Part shown: one piece after another, positions 52,745 through 62,558 of the stretch
Numbering within the stretch: the first letter of the stretch is position 1
Layout of the letters: the number at the start of each line of letters is the position of its first letter
Assembly: GCA_910578555.1 (NCBI GenBank)
Contig: CAJTPS010000021.1
Coordinates: 1 to 64,000 of the forward strand
Direction of reading: 5' to 3'
Length of the DNA stretch: 64,000 nt
From: an uncultured Lachnospiraceae bacterium
Lineage (GTDB): Bacteria > Bacillota > Clostridia > Lachnospirales > Lachnospiraceae
The notes under the pieces: generated by a model
Told to the model about the DNA's origin: nothing
What the model saw: only the letters and a program-made list of their open reading frames with translations
Databases searched by the model: none
Translations under genes and position numbers: made by a program

Positions 52745-53368
52745 TTAAGTATATCTTGCTTCCGCTTCTTCAAGGGAACTGTAGCCGTAGAATAAGGTTT
52801 CGTTGGCGATGGTCTGTTTCAGCAGGCTCTCGCCTTTCTCATAAGCTTCCATTGTCTCCCGGCAAATCAATTCCAGCGTGTGCATAGAGTAGGTTAAGAG
52901 TTCCCCTCTCAAGTAGCTCTCCATGGAAGACCCTGCCATAATACCGTCCTCCGCTGTGGTAAGTACTCTGCCGCGCCCTCGCAGATTGGGATATTCCCGC
53001 AGCATATCCGCATCCCACTCCAGATTGATCTTCACGATCTTCTCCACGATATCCGTCTTGTCGGAAACATCCGGAAGATGCCCTTTGATCTCCTCATATT
53101 CTTCCGGAAAAGTGCTCTCCATCATTCTGCCGTACTTCTCGAATACCATGTTCCTGCCTTCCGCAGCTGCCTGCCGGCAGTCTTCCAGGTAACTGTACAG
53201 CACTTCGTCAGAATATACCATCCACTGGCTCATACGCATCTTAAAAAACGTATCCGGGTCATCCTGACAGGATGCCCTGCCGCCGGTATTATAGACCTGT
53301 TGGAATAACTCCCACTCCGTCTGTGCAATATCAAAAATAAGCTGTTCGCGCGCACTGATCTCGGCCAT
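52745..53368 (-). CDS. DUF4125 family protein
   Basis: A 207-residue soluble protein matching the DUF4125 family. Visible are TEWELFQQVYNTGGRASCQDD near the start, FEKYGRMMESTFPEEYEEIK in the middle and LFYGYSSLEEAEARYT at the end. AGAAGGGTGGAC precedes the ATG at 53368. No catalytic motif is obvious and the family has no known function that I can name. The gene stands alone between a repeat block and the GerMN lipoprotein gene. Confidence 0.8.
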   Translation of the reverse strand: MAEISAREQLIFDIAQTEWELFQQVYNTGGRASCQDDPDTFFKMRMSQWMVYSDEVLYSYLEDCRQAAAEGRNMVFEKYGRMMESTFPEEYEEIKGHLPDVSDKTDIVEKIVKINLEWDADMLREYPNLRGRGRVLTTAEDGIMAGSSMESYLRGELLTYSMHTLELICRETMEAYEKGESLLKQTIANETLFYGYSSLEEAEARYT

Positions 53369-53436
53369 GTCCACCCTTCTTTCCTAAATAATAGCCCGTG
53401 ATTACCGCTCTGCTTCTATCATAAACCGTTCAGGTT

Positions 53437-54186
53437 CTAATTCTTCTTTCTCACCAAAGGAAGTTTTTTCTGTGTCTCCGCCGTGCCGTCGGCCTCAATC
53501 CTGCTCATCAGTTCATCAAATGTACACTGCCCGATTGCCTCCGTGTATTCGGCATGAGATGAGACAAGCACCTCTCCCTCTACCAGAAGATAAATCCCGT
53601 CCGCATCGTAGTTCTCCAGAAACGTATTGACGATCGAAACAACGATAATACATTCCGCCTCCTTCGACATGGTCCGCAGATATTCGCCTGCCGCCCTGGA
53701 CAAGTCCAACTGCAGCATTTTCTTCCCGTCCAGCTCCTCTTCCTGGAACGAGAGCACTTTCGTGTCCAGCGATACAATATTATGTTTCGCCAGCGTATCA
53801 ATCAGATTCTCCGGTGTTATATTTTCAACCTGAACGGTCTCCCGGTTCAATTCGTGCGATGCGCCGTTCCCGTAATAGATTACCGCTTCTGCCATCGAGC
53901 CTTCGCCTTGTCCTGCCGTCTGATCTTCTTCACCTGCAGGATTCTGATTCTCCTCATATTGCAAAGCAGACGCTTCCTGCTCCTTCGTCGCTTCCGTCGT
54001 ACTCTGCCCCGCCTGTTCCTCATCTAATAACAGATATTCTAAAGAACTGACAAGCAGATCCTCCGAGGACATCTCCGGCACTGCCATCTCACCCGATGCC
54101 GCGGTTTCGTTTGCCCTGCTGCTGCATGCCACCAGCAATATTCCCGCCGCGGCTGCCACTAACGCAGCTTTTTTTCCATTTTTCAT
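53437..54186 (-). CDS. GerMN-domain lipoprotein
   Basis: A 249-residue exported lipoprotein. The signal peptide ends with LVAC (cysteine 21). An acidic, Gln/Glu-rich linker spans about residues 25-90. The rest is a GerMN domain with AVIYYGNGAS, TPENLIDTLAKHNIVSLD, MLQLDLSRAAGEYL and VNTFLENYDADGIYLLVEG. GerMN domains occur in the germination/sporulation protein GerM and in other envelope proteins, so a spore or cell-envelope role is possible. GGGGAGAGT precedes the ATG at 54186. Confidence 0.82.
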   Translation of the reverse strand: MKNGKKAALVAAAAGILLVACSSRANETAASGEMAVPEMSSEDLLVSSLEYLLLDEEQAGQSTTEATKEQEASALQYEENQNPAGEEDQTAGQGEGSMAEAVIYYGNGASHELNRETVQVENITPENLIDTLAKHNIVSLDTKVLSFQEEELDGKKMLQLDLSRAAGEYLRTMSKEAECIIVVSIVNTFLENYDADGIYLLVEGEVLVSSHAEYTEAIGQCTFDELMSRIEADGTAETQKKLPLVRKKN

Positions 54187-54301
54187 ACTCTCTCCCCTTG
54201 CGAAGCACTCATGCACCTGTGACGCATGCCGCCCCGCCGACTTAAATCAACTTTCCCGCCGTAAAAGCCGGAAACACAACAGGTTCATCTAAATCGGGTT
54301 T

Positions 54302-54330
54302 ATTCTATCATACTCAATGGAAAAATGCAA
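54302..54330 (-). promoter_or_regulatory. Promoter of the GerMN lipoprotein gene
   Basis: TTGCAT (54325-54330) and TAGAAT (54302-54307) on the minus strand, 17 bases apart, lie between nagA and the lipoprotein gene. Confidence 0.55.
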
Positions 54331-54370
54331 AAGAACTTTTAAATGACAAGTTCCAGGGGCTTCTACGAAT

Positions 54371-55525
54371 CTACGATCTGTTCAGGCTGCCTATACCTGA
54401 CTTGATTACTTCCAGCAGCTTAAAGTCTCTGTCCGCAATCAGAATATCCGCCTTCCTGCCCTCGCTTAAAGCGCCGCACTCCGCTTCGAGCCCGACTGCC
54501 GCCGCCGGATTTGCAGTCGCCGCTCTGACAGCTTCCTCCTTCGGCACACCCATTCTGATGGCTGTACACATACAATCATACAAATTGGTCGCGCTGCCCG
54601 CGATCGTGCCGTCCGCCAGCGTAGCCAGATTACCCTTCACCTGCACCGGCTGTCCGCCCAGCGCGTATGCGCCGTCCGCCATTCCCGTCGCCATCATGCT
54701 GTCGCTGATCAGAACCATACGCTCCGCACCGAACAGCTTGAAAGTACTTTTCACCACACTCGGATGAATATGAATACCGTCACAGATCAGTTCCGCCTCT
54801 GTGTGTGTATCTTCCGCCGCCGCACCGATCACGCCCGGTTTTCTATGCGTAAAAGGAGGCATGGCATTATACAGATGCGTCACATGCGCCGCTCCTGCCT
54901 CGATCGCCGCTTTTGCTGTCTCATAATCGGCACACGTATGGGCTATGGAAAACCGGTATTTATCCTTGCCTGCCCGGATGCAGTCCATTGCGCCCTCCGT
55001 CTCCGGCGCAATCACCACCAGCCTGATCAGCCCCTTTGCCGCCTGCTGCAGTCTGTCCAGCATCTCTATGTCTGGCTTATGAATATACGCCGGGTTCTGT
55101 GCCCCTTTTTTCTCAACAGAGATAAACGGTCCCTCCAGATAGATTCCTTTTAAGATATCGCGCAGCGCGATACCCTCCGCCAGTACTTCCGTCTCTACCG
55201 CATCCGCACAGGCTGCGCAGATATCCGTGAGCATCTCCTCTGACAGTGTCATCGTGGCGGGCGTGATCGTCGTGATCCCGTGCGTCAGTTCATAGGATGC
55301 GATCGTGCGCATAGCCTCCGCAGTACCGTCACAGAAGTCATAGCCTGCGCAGCCGTGGAAATGCGTATCCACCAGTCCGGGAAGTATATATCTTCCGGCT
55401 TCTTCTTCCGTCAGACATTCTTCCGCAAGCCATTCGATCTTTTCAATCATATCACGCGTTATTGTTATCTCACCCGCTTCAAAAAGAAACCGGTCCGTGT
55501 AAATCATTCCCCTGATCGTCCGCAT
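54371..55525 (-). CDS. nagA: N-acetylglucosamine-6-phosphate deacetylase
   Basis: Removes acetate from GlcNAc-6-P to give glucosamine-6-P. It is an amidohydrolase-fold enzyme. The metal motif DTHFHGCAGYD is at about residues 52-62, with EGPFI, AHTCADYETAKAAIEAGAAH and HLYNAMPPFTHRKPG further on and a catalytic aspartate in LISDSMMATG. The 384 residues are normal. GGAGG lies eight bases before the ATG. It is the last gene of the amino-sugar operon, after nagB. Confidence 0.95.
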   Translation of the reverse strand: MRTIRGMIYTDRFLFEAGEITITRDMIEKIEWLAEECLTEEEAGRYILPGLVDTHFHGCAGYDFCDGTAEAMRTIASYELTHGITTITPATMTLSEEMLTDICAACADAVETEVLAEGIALRDILKGIYLEGPFISVEKKGAQNPAYIHKPDIEMLDRLQQAAKGLIRLVVIAPETEGAMDCIRAGKDKYRFSIAHTCADYETAKAAIEAGAAHVTHLYNAMPPFTHRKPGVIGAAAEDTHTEAELICDGIHIHPSVVKSTFKLFGAERMVLISDSMMATGMADGAYALGGQPVQVKGNLATLADGTIAGSATNLYDCMCTAIRMGVPKEEAVRAATANPAAAVGLEAECGALSEGRKADILIADRDFKLLEVIKSGIGSLNRS

Positions 55526-55607
55526 AATGCCATCCTCCAGCCTTCACTGTATTATTTTATAGAATTATAACACACAGCGGCACCTATTATCACGGCGCCG
55601 CCCCATA

Positions 55608-56348
55608 TCACTGCACTTCTTTATTATATTCCGCCAGCGCCGCCTCGTCGCCCACCAGGATCACATCGTTGTGAAGCTGCAGTACGGATGCCGGCACTTC
55701 CGGCGTAATCGGTCCCAGGAATGCCTTTTTCACGATCTCCGCCTTACCTTCCCCCGAAACGATGATCACGATCTTTCTTGCCTGCATGATCGACTTTATT
55801 CCCATCGTATACGCTTCCTTCGGCACATCATCGATAGTTGCGAAGAACCGTGCGTTCGCAGTTATGGTACTCTCTGAAAGCTTTACACAGTGCGTCTCTT
55901 TCGCAAACGCGCTGTCCGGCTCGTTAAAGCCGATATGTCCGTTATGTCCCAGCCCCAGAATCTGCAGATCTATACCGCCATGGGCACGGATAATCTCTTC
56001 GTACGCCCTGCACGCTTTCTCAGAATCCAGTTCTGTTCCGTCCGGCACGAAAGTATTCTTCTTATCAATATTAATGTGGTCAAACAAATGCGTATTCATG
56101 AAGTAGCGGTAACTCTGTTCATCTTCCGCAGTCAACCCCTTATACTCATCCAGATTGATGCTGTGCGTCTCCGAAAAATCCAGATCTCCCTTCTCATACC
56201 ACCTGATCAGCTGTTCATACGTGCCGATCGGTGTGGAGCCCGTCGCCAGTCCGAGTACACAGTCCGGCTTCATGATCACCTGCGCCGAAATAATATTCGC
56301 CGCCATCCTGCTGGCATGATAATAGTCCTTTGCACAATATGTTCTCAT
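55608..56348 (-). CDS. nagB: Glucosamine-6-phosphate deaminase
   Basis: Converts glucosamine-6-P to fructose-6-P and ammonia. The motifs LGLATGSTPIGTY, SINLDEYKGL and LGLGHNGHIGFNEP are clear. The 246 residues match the Firmicutes enzyme. GGGAGG precedes the ATG. With nagA downstream and a sugar transporter upstream, it completes the path from imported N-acetylglucosamine units to glycolysis. Confidence 0.96.
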   Translation of the reverse strand: MRTYCAKDYYHASRMAANIISAQVIMKPDCVLGLATGSTPIGTYEQLIRWYEKGDLDFSETHSINLDEYKGLTAEDEQSYRYFMNTHLFDHINIDKKNTFVPDGTELDSEKACRAYEEIIRAHGGIDLQILGLGHNGHIGFNEPDSAFAKETHCVKLSESTITANARFFATIDDVPKEAYTMGIKSIMQARKIVIIVSGEGKAEIVKKAFLGPITPEVPASVLQLHNDVILVGDEAALAEYNKEVQ

Positions 56349-56363
56349 AATTTCCTCCCATTC

Positions 56364-57179
56364 CTAATGCGTATTCCTGTATTCATTGGCGGACATCCCT
56401 TCCATCTTCTTAAAGACTCTGGAAAAGTGCGCCAGATCCTGAAATCCGACCATCTCTGCCACGTCGCAGATCCGAAGCGAAGGATCTTTCAGCAGTTCCT
56501 TGGATTTATCCATGCGTGCGCCGTTTAAGATATCTGAAAATGTCTTGCCGGTATGCCTGTTGAGCAGCTTCGATAAATGCCACTGGCTCACATAGACCTG
56601 ATCCGCCACATCAGTCAGCCGCAGCTTACCCGCAGAATTTTCTTTAATATATTCCAGCGCGTTCTTTACGATAAAGCTGTTGGCCTCATGATTCTCTGCT
56701 TCTCCGGCTTCCTGCAAAACATCCTCTTCCCCCTCGGCAGTCTTCCCGGAGTTATCATCTATATTCATACCGTCACCGGCCGACACATCCACAAACACTT
56801 CCGTCTGCTCCAGACGCTTTGTTACCGCCTCCATCGCCTCTTCGAGTTCATTCATCTTAGAAGGCTTCAACAGGAACCTTGACACGCCGAGTTCTATTGC
56901 CTTTCTCGCATACTCAAATTCCCGATACCCGGTCAGAATAATCAACTGCATATCCGGAAATTCCGACTTTAATCCGGCAATCATCCTAAGTCCGTCCATC
57001 TCCGGCATATTGATATCCGTAATAATAATATCCGGTCGTTCCCTCCGTATTAACTCCATTCCTTCCCTGCCGTCATAAGCATAGCCCGCCACCTTACAGT
57101 TCCATTTCTCCCATGCCATTGTTTTGGACAATCCTTCCACGATCAGGGGCTCATCATCGATAATTGCCACTTTGTACAT
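56364..57179 (-). CDS. YesN-type response regulator (AraC output)
   Basis: A 271-residue response regulator. The receiver domain has acidic residues D8/D9, the phosphorylation site D55 in ITDINMPEMDG and a conserved lysine in LLKPSKM. An acidic linker follows, then an AraC-type double helix-turn-helix (about residues 165-270, ending NEYRNTH). It is expected to be the partner of the sensor kinase gene at the head of the same operon and to regulate the sugar importer genes. Confidence 0.92.
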   Translation of the reverse strand: MYKVAIIDDEPLIVEGLSKTMAWEKWNCKVAGYAYDGREGMELIRRERPDIIITDINMPEMDGLRMIAGLKSEFPDMQLIILTGYREFEYARKAIELGVSRFLLKPSKMNELEEAMEAVTKRLEQTEVFVDVSAGDGMNIDDNSGKTAEGEEDVLQEAGEAENHEANSFIVKNALEYIKENSAGKLRLTDVADQVYVSQWHLSKLLNRHTGKTFSDILNGARMDKSKELLKDPSLRICDVAEMVGFQDLAHFSRVFKKMEGMSANEYRNTH

Positions 57180-57278
57180 ACTAATCCCTCACATCATATC
57201 ACATAATTTTATTTTACCCTATATGCACCTCAGATGAAAGTTAATTTCTTAAGTATCTTTTCCAAATAGATATCTGTT

Positions 57279-58139
57279 CTATCCTTTCACCGCGCCTGCA
57301 ATCATGCCTTTGATAATATACTTCTGCAAGCAGCAGTATACAATAATCACCGGAACAATAATGAGCGCAACTACCGCCGCCATCATGCCGTAATCGGTTC
57401 CTTCTTTGGCGCTGATGCTGTTTAACATCATCGTGATACTGTACATATCCGGTCTTCTTAAGAAGAAAGACTGTGTAAACAGATCATTGTAGCTCCACAG
57501 AAAAGAAAAGATCGCTACTGTCGCAAAAGAGGGCTTCGTTAACGGCATAATCACCTTATAATAGATCTGGAACGTATTGCAGCCTTCCATATAGGCCGCC
57601 TCTTCCAGTTCGATCGGCAGTCCCTTGATATAGCCGGTAAGCACCACCATCGCAAACGCCATATTGCCTGCCACCTGCGGTAAGATAACGGACAGCATAT
57701 TCAGGAACCAGCTGCTTGTGTTCGCAATTCCCCATGCATACTCCATCTGGAAGACGGAAATCACCGTAGCAAACGCCGGAAACATCATGGCACCGACTAC
57801 AAGCGAATACACAAGCCCCGAACCACGGAATTTATATCTGGCAAGCGCATAGGCGCCCATGCCCGCTAACAGGATCACCAGAAGCGCTACCATCGTGGAA
57901 ATAAACAGGCTGCTCTTGTACGCACCAAATACATCCACCGTCTTAAATGCCTTCCGGTAATTCGCCATGGTAAACAACTCGCCCACCGGCATGGCAAAAG
58001 AATTACCCAGAATCTTGTCTTTCGCCTTAAATGAATTCTGTATTACCCAGATAATCGGGTAAATCGTCGTCAAAGCCCAGATGATCAGCAGCACATACAC
58101 TACAACTATACCGACAGAGCTCTTTACCTTCTTCGTCAT
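57279..58139 (-). CDS. Carbohydrate ABC permease (MalG-like)
   Basis: The second permease of a CUT1-type sugar importer, 286 residues, with six hydrophobic segments. The EAA loop that docks the ATPase reads EEAAYMEGCNTFQIYYKVIMP, given here only as its core ELEEAAYMEGCNTFQ. It follows the MalF-like gene by 15 bases and has GGAGGAGGG upstream. No ATPase gene is in the operon, so a shared MsmX-type ATPase from elsewhere is expected. Confidence 0.92.
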   Translation of the reverse strand: MTKKVKSSVGIVVVYVLLIIWALTTIYPIIWVIQNSFKAKDKILGNSFAMPVGELFTMANYRKAFKTVDVFGAYKSSLFISTMVALLVILLAGMGAYALARYKFRGSGLVYSLVVGAMMFPAFATVISVFQMEYAWGIANTSSWFLNMLSVILPQVAGNMAFAMVVLTGYIKGLPIELEEAAYMEGCNTFQIYYKVIMPLTKPSFATVAIFSFLWSYNDLFTQSFFLRRPDMYSITMMLNSISAKEGTDYGMMAAVVALIIVPVIIVYCCLQKYIIKGMIAGAVKG

Positions 58140-58154
58140 AGTTCATCCCTCCTC

Positions 58155-59042
58155 CTAATAGTCTTTCTCACGGAAAATCGAGTTAACCACCTTGGCCAGC
58201 ACAATACCCAGTACAACGATCAGTACGGCGATCGCCGCGCCGTAGTCCACGTTCTTCGTCTCCATCGTGTGATAGTACATATAAGTACCTGTCAGGAAAG
58301 TCGATTTCAGCGGCATTCCTTTCGGGAACATAACCCATGGCAAGTCGAATACCTTAAGTGCTCCGGTCACCGCCAGTACGCTGCAGGTACAGATCACGTT
58401 GTGCAGCAGTGGAATCGAGATATAACGCACTCTCTGCAATGCCGTTGCCCCGTCGATCTTGGCTGCCTCGTACAACTCGTCGGAAATATTATTAAGCCCG
58501 GTAACGAGAATGACGAAATAGAACCCGACATACTGCCACATAACCGGAAGCATCATCGTAAAGAGCGCGATTCCTTCCGCTTTCCAGTCCGTCAGATTCT
58601 GCTTGCCGAGTGTCTCCAGAATCTGGTTCACCATACCCTTGTCATACAGGAAGATCAGGTTAAACATCAGACCTAGCGCCGTCGCCGATATCACGATCGG
58701 GAAGAAAAATACAGTCCGGAAGAATCCTTTGCCTCTGCCGATATTGTCCACCATCAGCGCCAGCACGATCGCGATGCCCACCTGCCCGATCAGTGTGACC
58801 AGCATCATCAACAGTGTATTTTTAATGGAGGTTCCCACATTCGGGTCCTGAAACATCTCCACATAATTGCTGTACCAGGGTGAATTAAATTTCGTTCCGG
58901 CAACTCCTAACCGCTTAATTTCCATAAAACTATTCAGAATATTCTTGATAAAAGGATAATAAAGAAACACTATCATAAACAGAAATGCCGGAAGTAAAAA
59001 CACCAGCGCCGGTTTTTTGTTTCGATATATATTTGCTCCCAT
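58155..59042 (-). CDS. Carbohydrate ABC permease (MalF-like)
   Basis: The first permease of the importer, 295 residues, with six hydrophobic segments. The EAA loop is LYEAAKIDGATALQRVRYI. The frame also opens at 59057, but GGAGGTGG lies seven bases before the ATG at 59042. A hairpin at 59127-59154 separates it from the binding-protein gene, which would allow higher expression of the binding protein than of the permeases. Confidence 0.92.
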   Translation of the reverse strand: MGANIYRNKKPALVFLLPAFLFMIVFLYYPFIKNILNSFMEIKRLGVAGTKFNSPWYSNYVEMFQDPNVGTSIKNTLLMMLVTLIGQVGIAIVLALMVDNIGRGKGFFRTVFFFPIVISATALGLMFNLIFLYDKGMVNQILETLGKQNLTDWKAEGIALFTMMLPVMWQYVGFYFVILVTGLNNISDELYEAAKIDGATALQRVRYISIPLLHNVICTCSVLAVTGALKVFDLPWVMFPKGMPLKSTFLTGTYMYYHTMETKNVDYGAAIAVLIVVLGIVLAKVVNSIFREKDY

Positions 59043-59126
59043 AAGCCACCTCCGCAATCTTCAAGCTGCCATTCCAGCTCATATCGTGCCGCCTGTTGCC
59101 ATCCGCAGCGCGTTTCTTTTTTCAAA

Positions 59127-59154
59127 AGAGGCAGGGTAATCCCCTGCCCCTCTT
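59127..59154 (-). terminator. Intercistronic hairpin after the binding-protein gene
   Basis: On the minus strand AAGAGGGGCAGGG pairs with CCCTGCCTCTT, followed by TTGAAAAAAG with a short T stretch. It lies between the solute-binding protein gene and the MalF-like gene and probably acts as partial terminator or mRNA-end protector. Confidence 0.65.
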
Positions 59155-59171
59155 AATTTCTAATGTCTATA

Positions 59172-60590
59172 TTACTGATTATGATACGTGTCAAGACCTT
59201 CTGCTACTGCCTCTTCCGCTGTAACTCTGCCTGTTACGATCTCAGGCATACCGTCGAAGGTAGATATTCTGCAGTCGCCTGCAAACAAATCCTGTACCGC
59301 TCCTGTCAGAGACGTTGCACCTGCCATCATTTCCATTGCCTTGATCTGTAATGCATTGAACTGAGATTCGTCAACTGCCGGTGCATTCTTCAATGCGGAA
59401 GCCGTATGCTCTACGAACTTCACCATCACTTCATCAGAAGTCATATGCTCTACGAAATCTACTGCTGCAGCCTGCTTCTCCGGATCATCCCATGCTTTTC
59501 TTGTAATAAAGTAACCGGAAGAAATACCGCCGATCAGATCAGTTGCTTTTCTGTCGCCCTTACCGGGTACATAAGTTACATCAAACTTTGCAAGTTTGTC
59601 CGCGTCTAATGTGGAAGGGTCTTCCGGATCAGACTGACATGCGCCTACAATACCGCCGACTTTCCAGGAACCGTCGATCAGGAATGCAGCCTTGCCTTCC
59701 GTGAACATTGCCACTGTCTCGTCATCTGTCGCAGAAAGTGTATTTTCAGGGAAATAACCCAGTTCATAAAGTTCTTTGATATCATTCATGCCAGAAACCC
59801 ATGCCTGACCGTTTGCGTCATCAATGCTTGCCGGAATCTCCAGATGTGTTGCCGGAGACTGGTTGTTGTAGATCATGAACTCCCACCAGTAATGCGGGAT
59901 ATTGCCGAGCGCTGCAGCGATCGGTGTGTAACCTGCCGCCTTGATCTTCTCACAGTCTGCTTTAAACTGATCCATCGTGTAATCCGGACCCGGTTTGGAT
60001 ACGCCTGCCTCTTCAAGGATCTCTGTGTTGAAGAACATTGCCTCCCAATAACCATTAGCCGGAACCGCATATTTCTTACCGTCAACCAGAGAATCTGCAA
60101 TCCTGCCATCATCCATGTTGGAAGCATATTCCGGATATACCGCACGAATCTCATCAATCGATACAACCTTGCCTGCCTCGATAAAGCTGTTGGAGTCTAC
60201 ACCGCTAAAGTAAAACAATACATCGGGCTCAGAGCCTGTCTCAAAGTCTGTGGTAACTCTCGTCTTGAAAGTTTCATCGGAAGACGCGGACGTATCTATG
60301 ATTGTATTGCCCGTCTCTGCTTCCCATGCTGCCACCGCGTCTTTATAATTCTGTGCGTTGGTGTCCTCACCTGCGAATGTGGTCGTTACCACCAGTTCTA
60401 CCGGACCTGTCGGCTCTGCCGGCGCCTCTGCCTCAGGCGCAGCCTCGCTGCCTGTATCCGCAGCACTGCTCTGTGTGTTGTCCGCCGCGGGCTGGGTGCT
60501 TGCTTCATTGCCACCCTTATCTCCGCATGCTGTTACAGATAAAACCATCGCTCCTGCGAGCACTGTTGCCATTAATCGTTTTTTCATCAT
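59172..60590 (-). CDS. Extracellular sugar-binding lipoprotein
   Basis: The solute-binding protein of the importer, 472 residues. A lipoprotein signal peptide with VTAC (cysteine 22) is followed by an Ala/Glu/Pro linker and a family-1 (MalE-like) binding fold. The segment AAFLIDGSWKVGGIVGACQ is typical. The context of nagA and nagB suggests N-acetylglucosamine or chitin-type oligosaccharides as ligand, which is an inference. GGGAGG lies upstream of the ATGATG start. Confidence 0.92.
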   Translation of the reverse strand: MMKKRLMATVLAGAMVLSVTACGDKGGNEASTQPAADNTQSSAADTGSEAAPEAEAPAEPTGPVELVVTTTFAGEDTNAQNYKDAVAAWEAETGNTIIDTSASSDETFKTRVTTDFETGSEPDVLFYFSGVDSNSFIEAGKVVSIDEIRAVYPEYASNMDDGRIADSLVDGKKYAVPANGYWEAMFFNTEILEEAGVSKPGPDYTMDQFKADCEKIKAAGYTPIAAALGNIPHYWWEFMIYNNQSPATHLEIPASIDDANGQAWVSGMNDIKELYELGYFPENTLSATDDETVAMFTEGKAAFLIDGSWKVGGIVGACQSDPEDPSTLDADKLAKFDVTYVPGKGDRKATDLIGGISSGYFITRKAWDDPEKQAAAVDFVEHMTSDEVMVKFVEHTASALKNAPAVDESQFNALQIKAMEMMAGATSLTGAVQDLFAGDCRISTFDGMPEIVTGRVTAEEAVAEGLDTYHNQ

Positions 60591-60694
60591 ATTCTTTCCT
60601 CCCTTTCGTTGTTAAGATGTTTACCTCATCTATGGTTTTATCATACTCCGTAAAACCCGAAAGAGTAATTGTTCAGATTGTTCTTTTTTGCCTT

Positions 60695-62494
60695 TTATTG
60701 TCCTGTTGGAACGTCAATTTTGAGCAAAATTGTGCTTACGGTATGTTCTTCGTCATTTCCGTTTATAAATAATCCACAATCAGTCCCGTAAATCATCTTG
60801 AGTCTCTGGTCAACATTACGAATACCAAGGCTCACTCGCTTTTCCTTGTCTACTTTTGCCTCCGGGGACAGAAGCCTGTCAATCTTATCCCGGTCCGTTT
60901 TGGTCAAGTGTCCGTTATCTTCCACTTCTATGCACAGATAGCCGTCCTCCCGTTCAAAAAGCCGGATCTCCAATCTGCCCTGCTTCGTAATATCCATACC
61001 ATGCTCCACCGCATTTTCCACAATCGGCTGAATGATCAGACGCGGTACCTGTATGTTCATCAAACGCTCATCAATCTTCTTCGCGCATCGGAACTTCGCG
61101 CCGAAACGCTGCGATATAATATAGAGATAGGCATCCGCGTACGCCATCTCTTCCGCCACGGAATGAAACTGTTCCTCCTTCCGGTTCATCGTCTCCCCCA
61201 GCATAGTGGAAAGCGCTTCAATCATTCCACTCACCTTATAGTTACCGTTTAAGCGTGCCTCCCAGTTGATGATCTCCAGCGTATTATTCAGAAAGTGGGG
61301 ATTGATCTGGGACTGCAGCGCCATAATCTTTGCATCTCTTAAAGCAATCTCTTCCAGATAAATCTTATCAAACTGATTCTTAAGCTGTGCGGACATATGG
61401 TTGAAGGAATCTTTCATCTGCCAGAACTCTTCGTTATCCTCTTCATTCTCAATCTGTGTCCCCAGATTACCCTCCCGCACCATATTCGCGGCAGTAATCA
61501 GCTGCTTGAGCGGAAGCGTTACCTTTTTATAGAAGAAACGCAGCATCTGTATGATAAGAGGTATCATAAATAAAATTAATATAATAAAGAGATATTCCAT
61601 CGTATTGATCTCGGCATGCGTAATCTGCTTGTCTATCGTCACCGCAGCCACGATCGTTCCACCATACAGCTTCATCCTGCGGTACACGTGAGCCGGTCTC
61701 CACCTGCCGCCGGATACATGCAGTTCTTCCTGCCCCTGCAGCGCTTCGATTACATCCGCCGGCAGATACTCTTCATTCTCTTTCGTTCCGGACATTAACA
61801 GCCTGCCGTTCCAATAGACCGCAGCATTTTCATACCCCCAGATCCCGCCGTAAATCTCCATCAGAGACGGCTGATTCAGTTCCAGTACCAACACGGCATA
61901 CGGCCTGAACCTGGATGTCACCAGATTGCGCACCATATAGACTCTTCCCTCTACCCCGACCAGCGTCGTACTTGTATCAAGTGCCCGCGCAGCTTCCAGA
62001 ACCCGATCCAGTGCCACATCATAGAAAAATTCAATGTCACGATACGTACCGCCGACACTGTTATTCATTACATAGTACTTCTCCTCCGGGAAATCCAGCA
62101 TAATCAGTTCCGCCGTCCTGCAGTTATCGTGCCATGCATACTGCTGTTCCAGGAAGCCGATCGCGCGCTTGCCAAACGCATTCTCCTTCCCCTCCTCATT
62201 ATCCTCAAGATATTCCTTATAAGCTTCGGCAATCGTCGGAATATAGGAAGCATTCTTGGATGCCGTCTCGCAATCCTTAAGCTGCAGCCGCATGATCTGT
62301 GTACTCTTCTCCAGAGACGTCATGATCGTCTGTTTGATCTGTCTATGACTGTTGGACGACACAAAGAAAACGATAATAAAGATAAGCATAAAAAGCGGAA
62401 AAAACCAACCGAACAGGAGCCTTTTCACCATACTCCACCGGAGTGATTTCCTTCCGCTGAATCTTTGTCTTATCGCCTCGATTATTTTCTTCAT
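60695..62494 (-). CDS. YesM-type sensor histidine kinase
   Basis: A 599-residue membrane sensor kinase. Two membrane segments (about residues 22-45 and 295-315) enclose a large extracellular sensor region. A HAMP-like segment follows (LKQLITAANMVREGNLG). The kinase domain carries the phospho-accepting histidine in SQINPHFLNNTLE near residue 399 and an ATP-binding lid with IEVEDNGHL. AAAGGA precedes the ATG at 62494; the frame extends upstream into the MATE remnant. It is the first gene of the amino-sugar operon and pairs with the AraC-type response regulator six genes on. Confidence 0.92.
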   Translation of the reverse strand: MKKIIEAIRQRFSGRKSLRWSMVKRLLFGWFFPLFMLIFIIVFFVSSNSHRQIKQTIMTSLEKSTQIMRLQLKDCETASKNASYIPTIAEAYKEYLEDNEEGKENAFGKRAIGFLEQQYAWHDNCRTAELIMLDFPEEKYYVMNNSVGGTYRDIEFFYDVALDRVLEAARALDTSTTLVGVEGRVYMVRNLVTSRFRPYAVLVLELNQPSLMEIYGGIWGYENAAVYWNGRLLMSGTKENEEYLPADVIEALQGQEELHVSGGRWRPAHVYRRMKLYGGTIVAAVTIDKQITHAEINTMEYLFIILILFMIPLIIQMLRFFYKKVTLPLKQLITAANMVREGNLGTQIENEEDNEEFWQMKDSFNHMSAQLKNQFDKIYLEEIALRDAKIMALQSQINPHFLNNTLEIINWEARLNGNYKVSGMIEALSTMLGETMNRKEEQFHSVAEEMAYADAYLYIISQRFGAKFRCAKKIDERLMNIQVPRLIIQPIVENAVEHGMDITKQGRLEIRLFEREDGYLCIEVEDNGHLTKTDRDKIDRLLSPEAKVDKEKRVSLGIRNVDQRLKMIYGTDCGLFINGNDEEHTVSTILLKIDVPTGQ

Positions 62495-62543
62495 AATTTG
62501 TAATTCCTTTGAATGCGCAACCGTTTGTTTTACCTTTGCACTG

Positions 62544-62549
62544 ATTATA
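62544..62549 (-). promoter_or_regulatory. Candidate -10 element of the amino-sugar operon
   Basis: TATAAT on the minus strand, 50 bases before the sensor kinase ATG. No good -35 is evident (TTGCAG lies 20 bases upstream), which would fit an activator-dependent promoter. It lies just after the end of the broken MATE gene. Confidence 0.4.
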
Positions 62550-62558
62550 TCATATGTT

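Noticed and set aside
52537..52773. 78-codon minus-strand ORF across the repeats at 52.6 kb as a conventional gene
   Set aside because: It runs through the two hairpin repeats and into the antisense of the DUF6320 3' end; better explained as the coding-compatible side of a repeat family.
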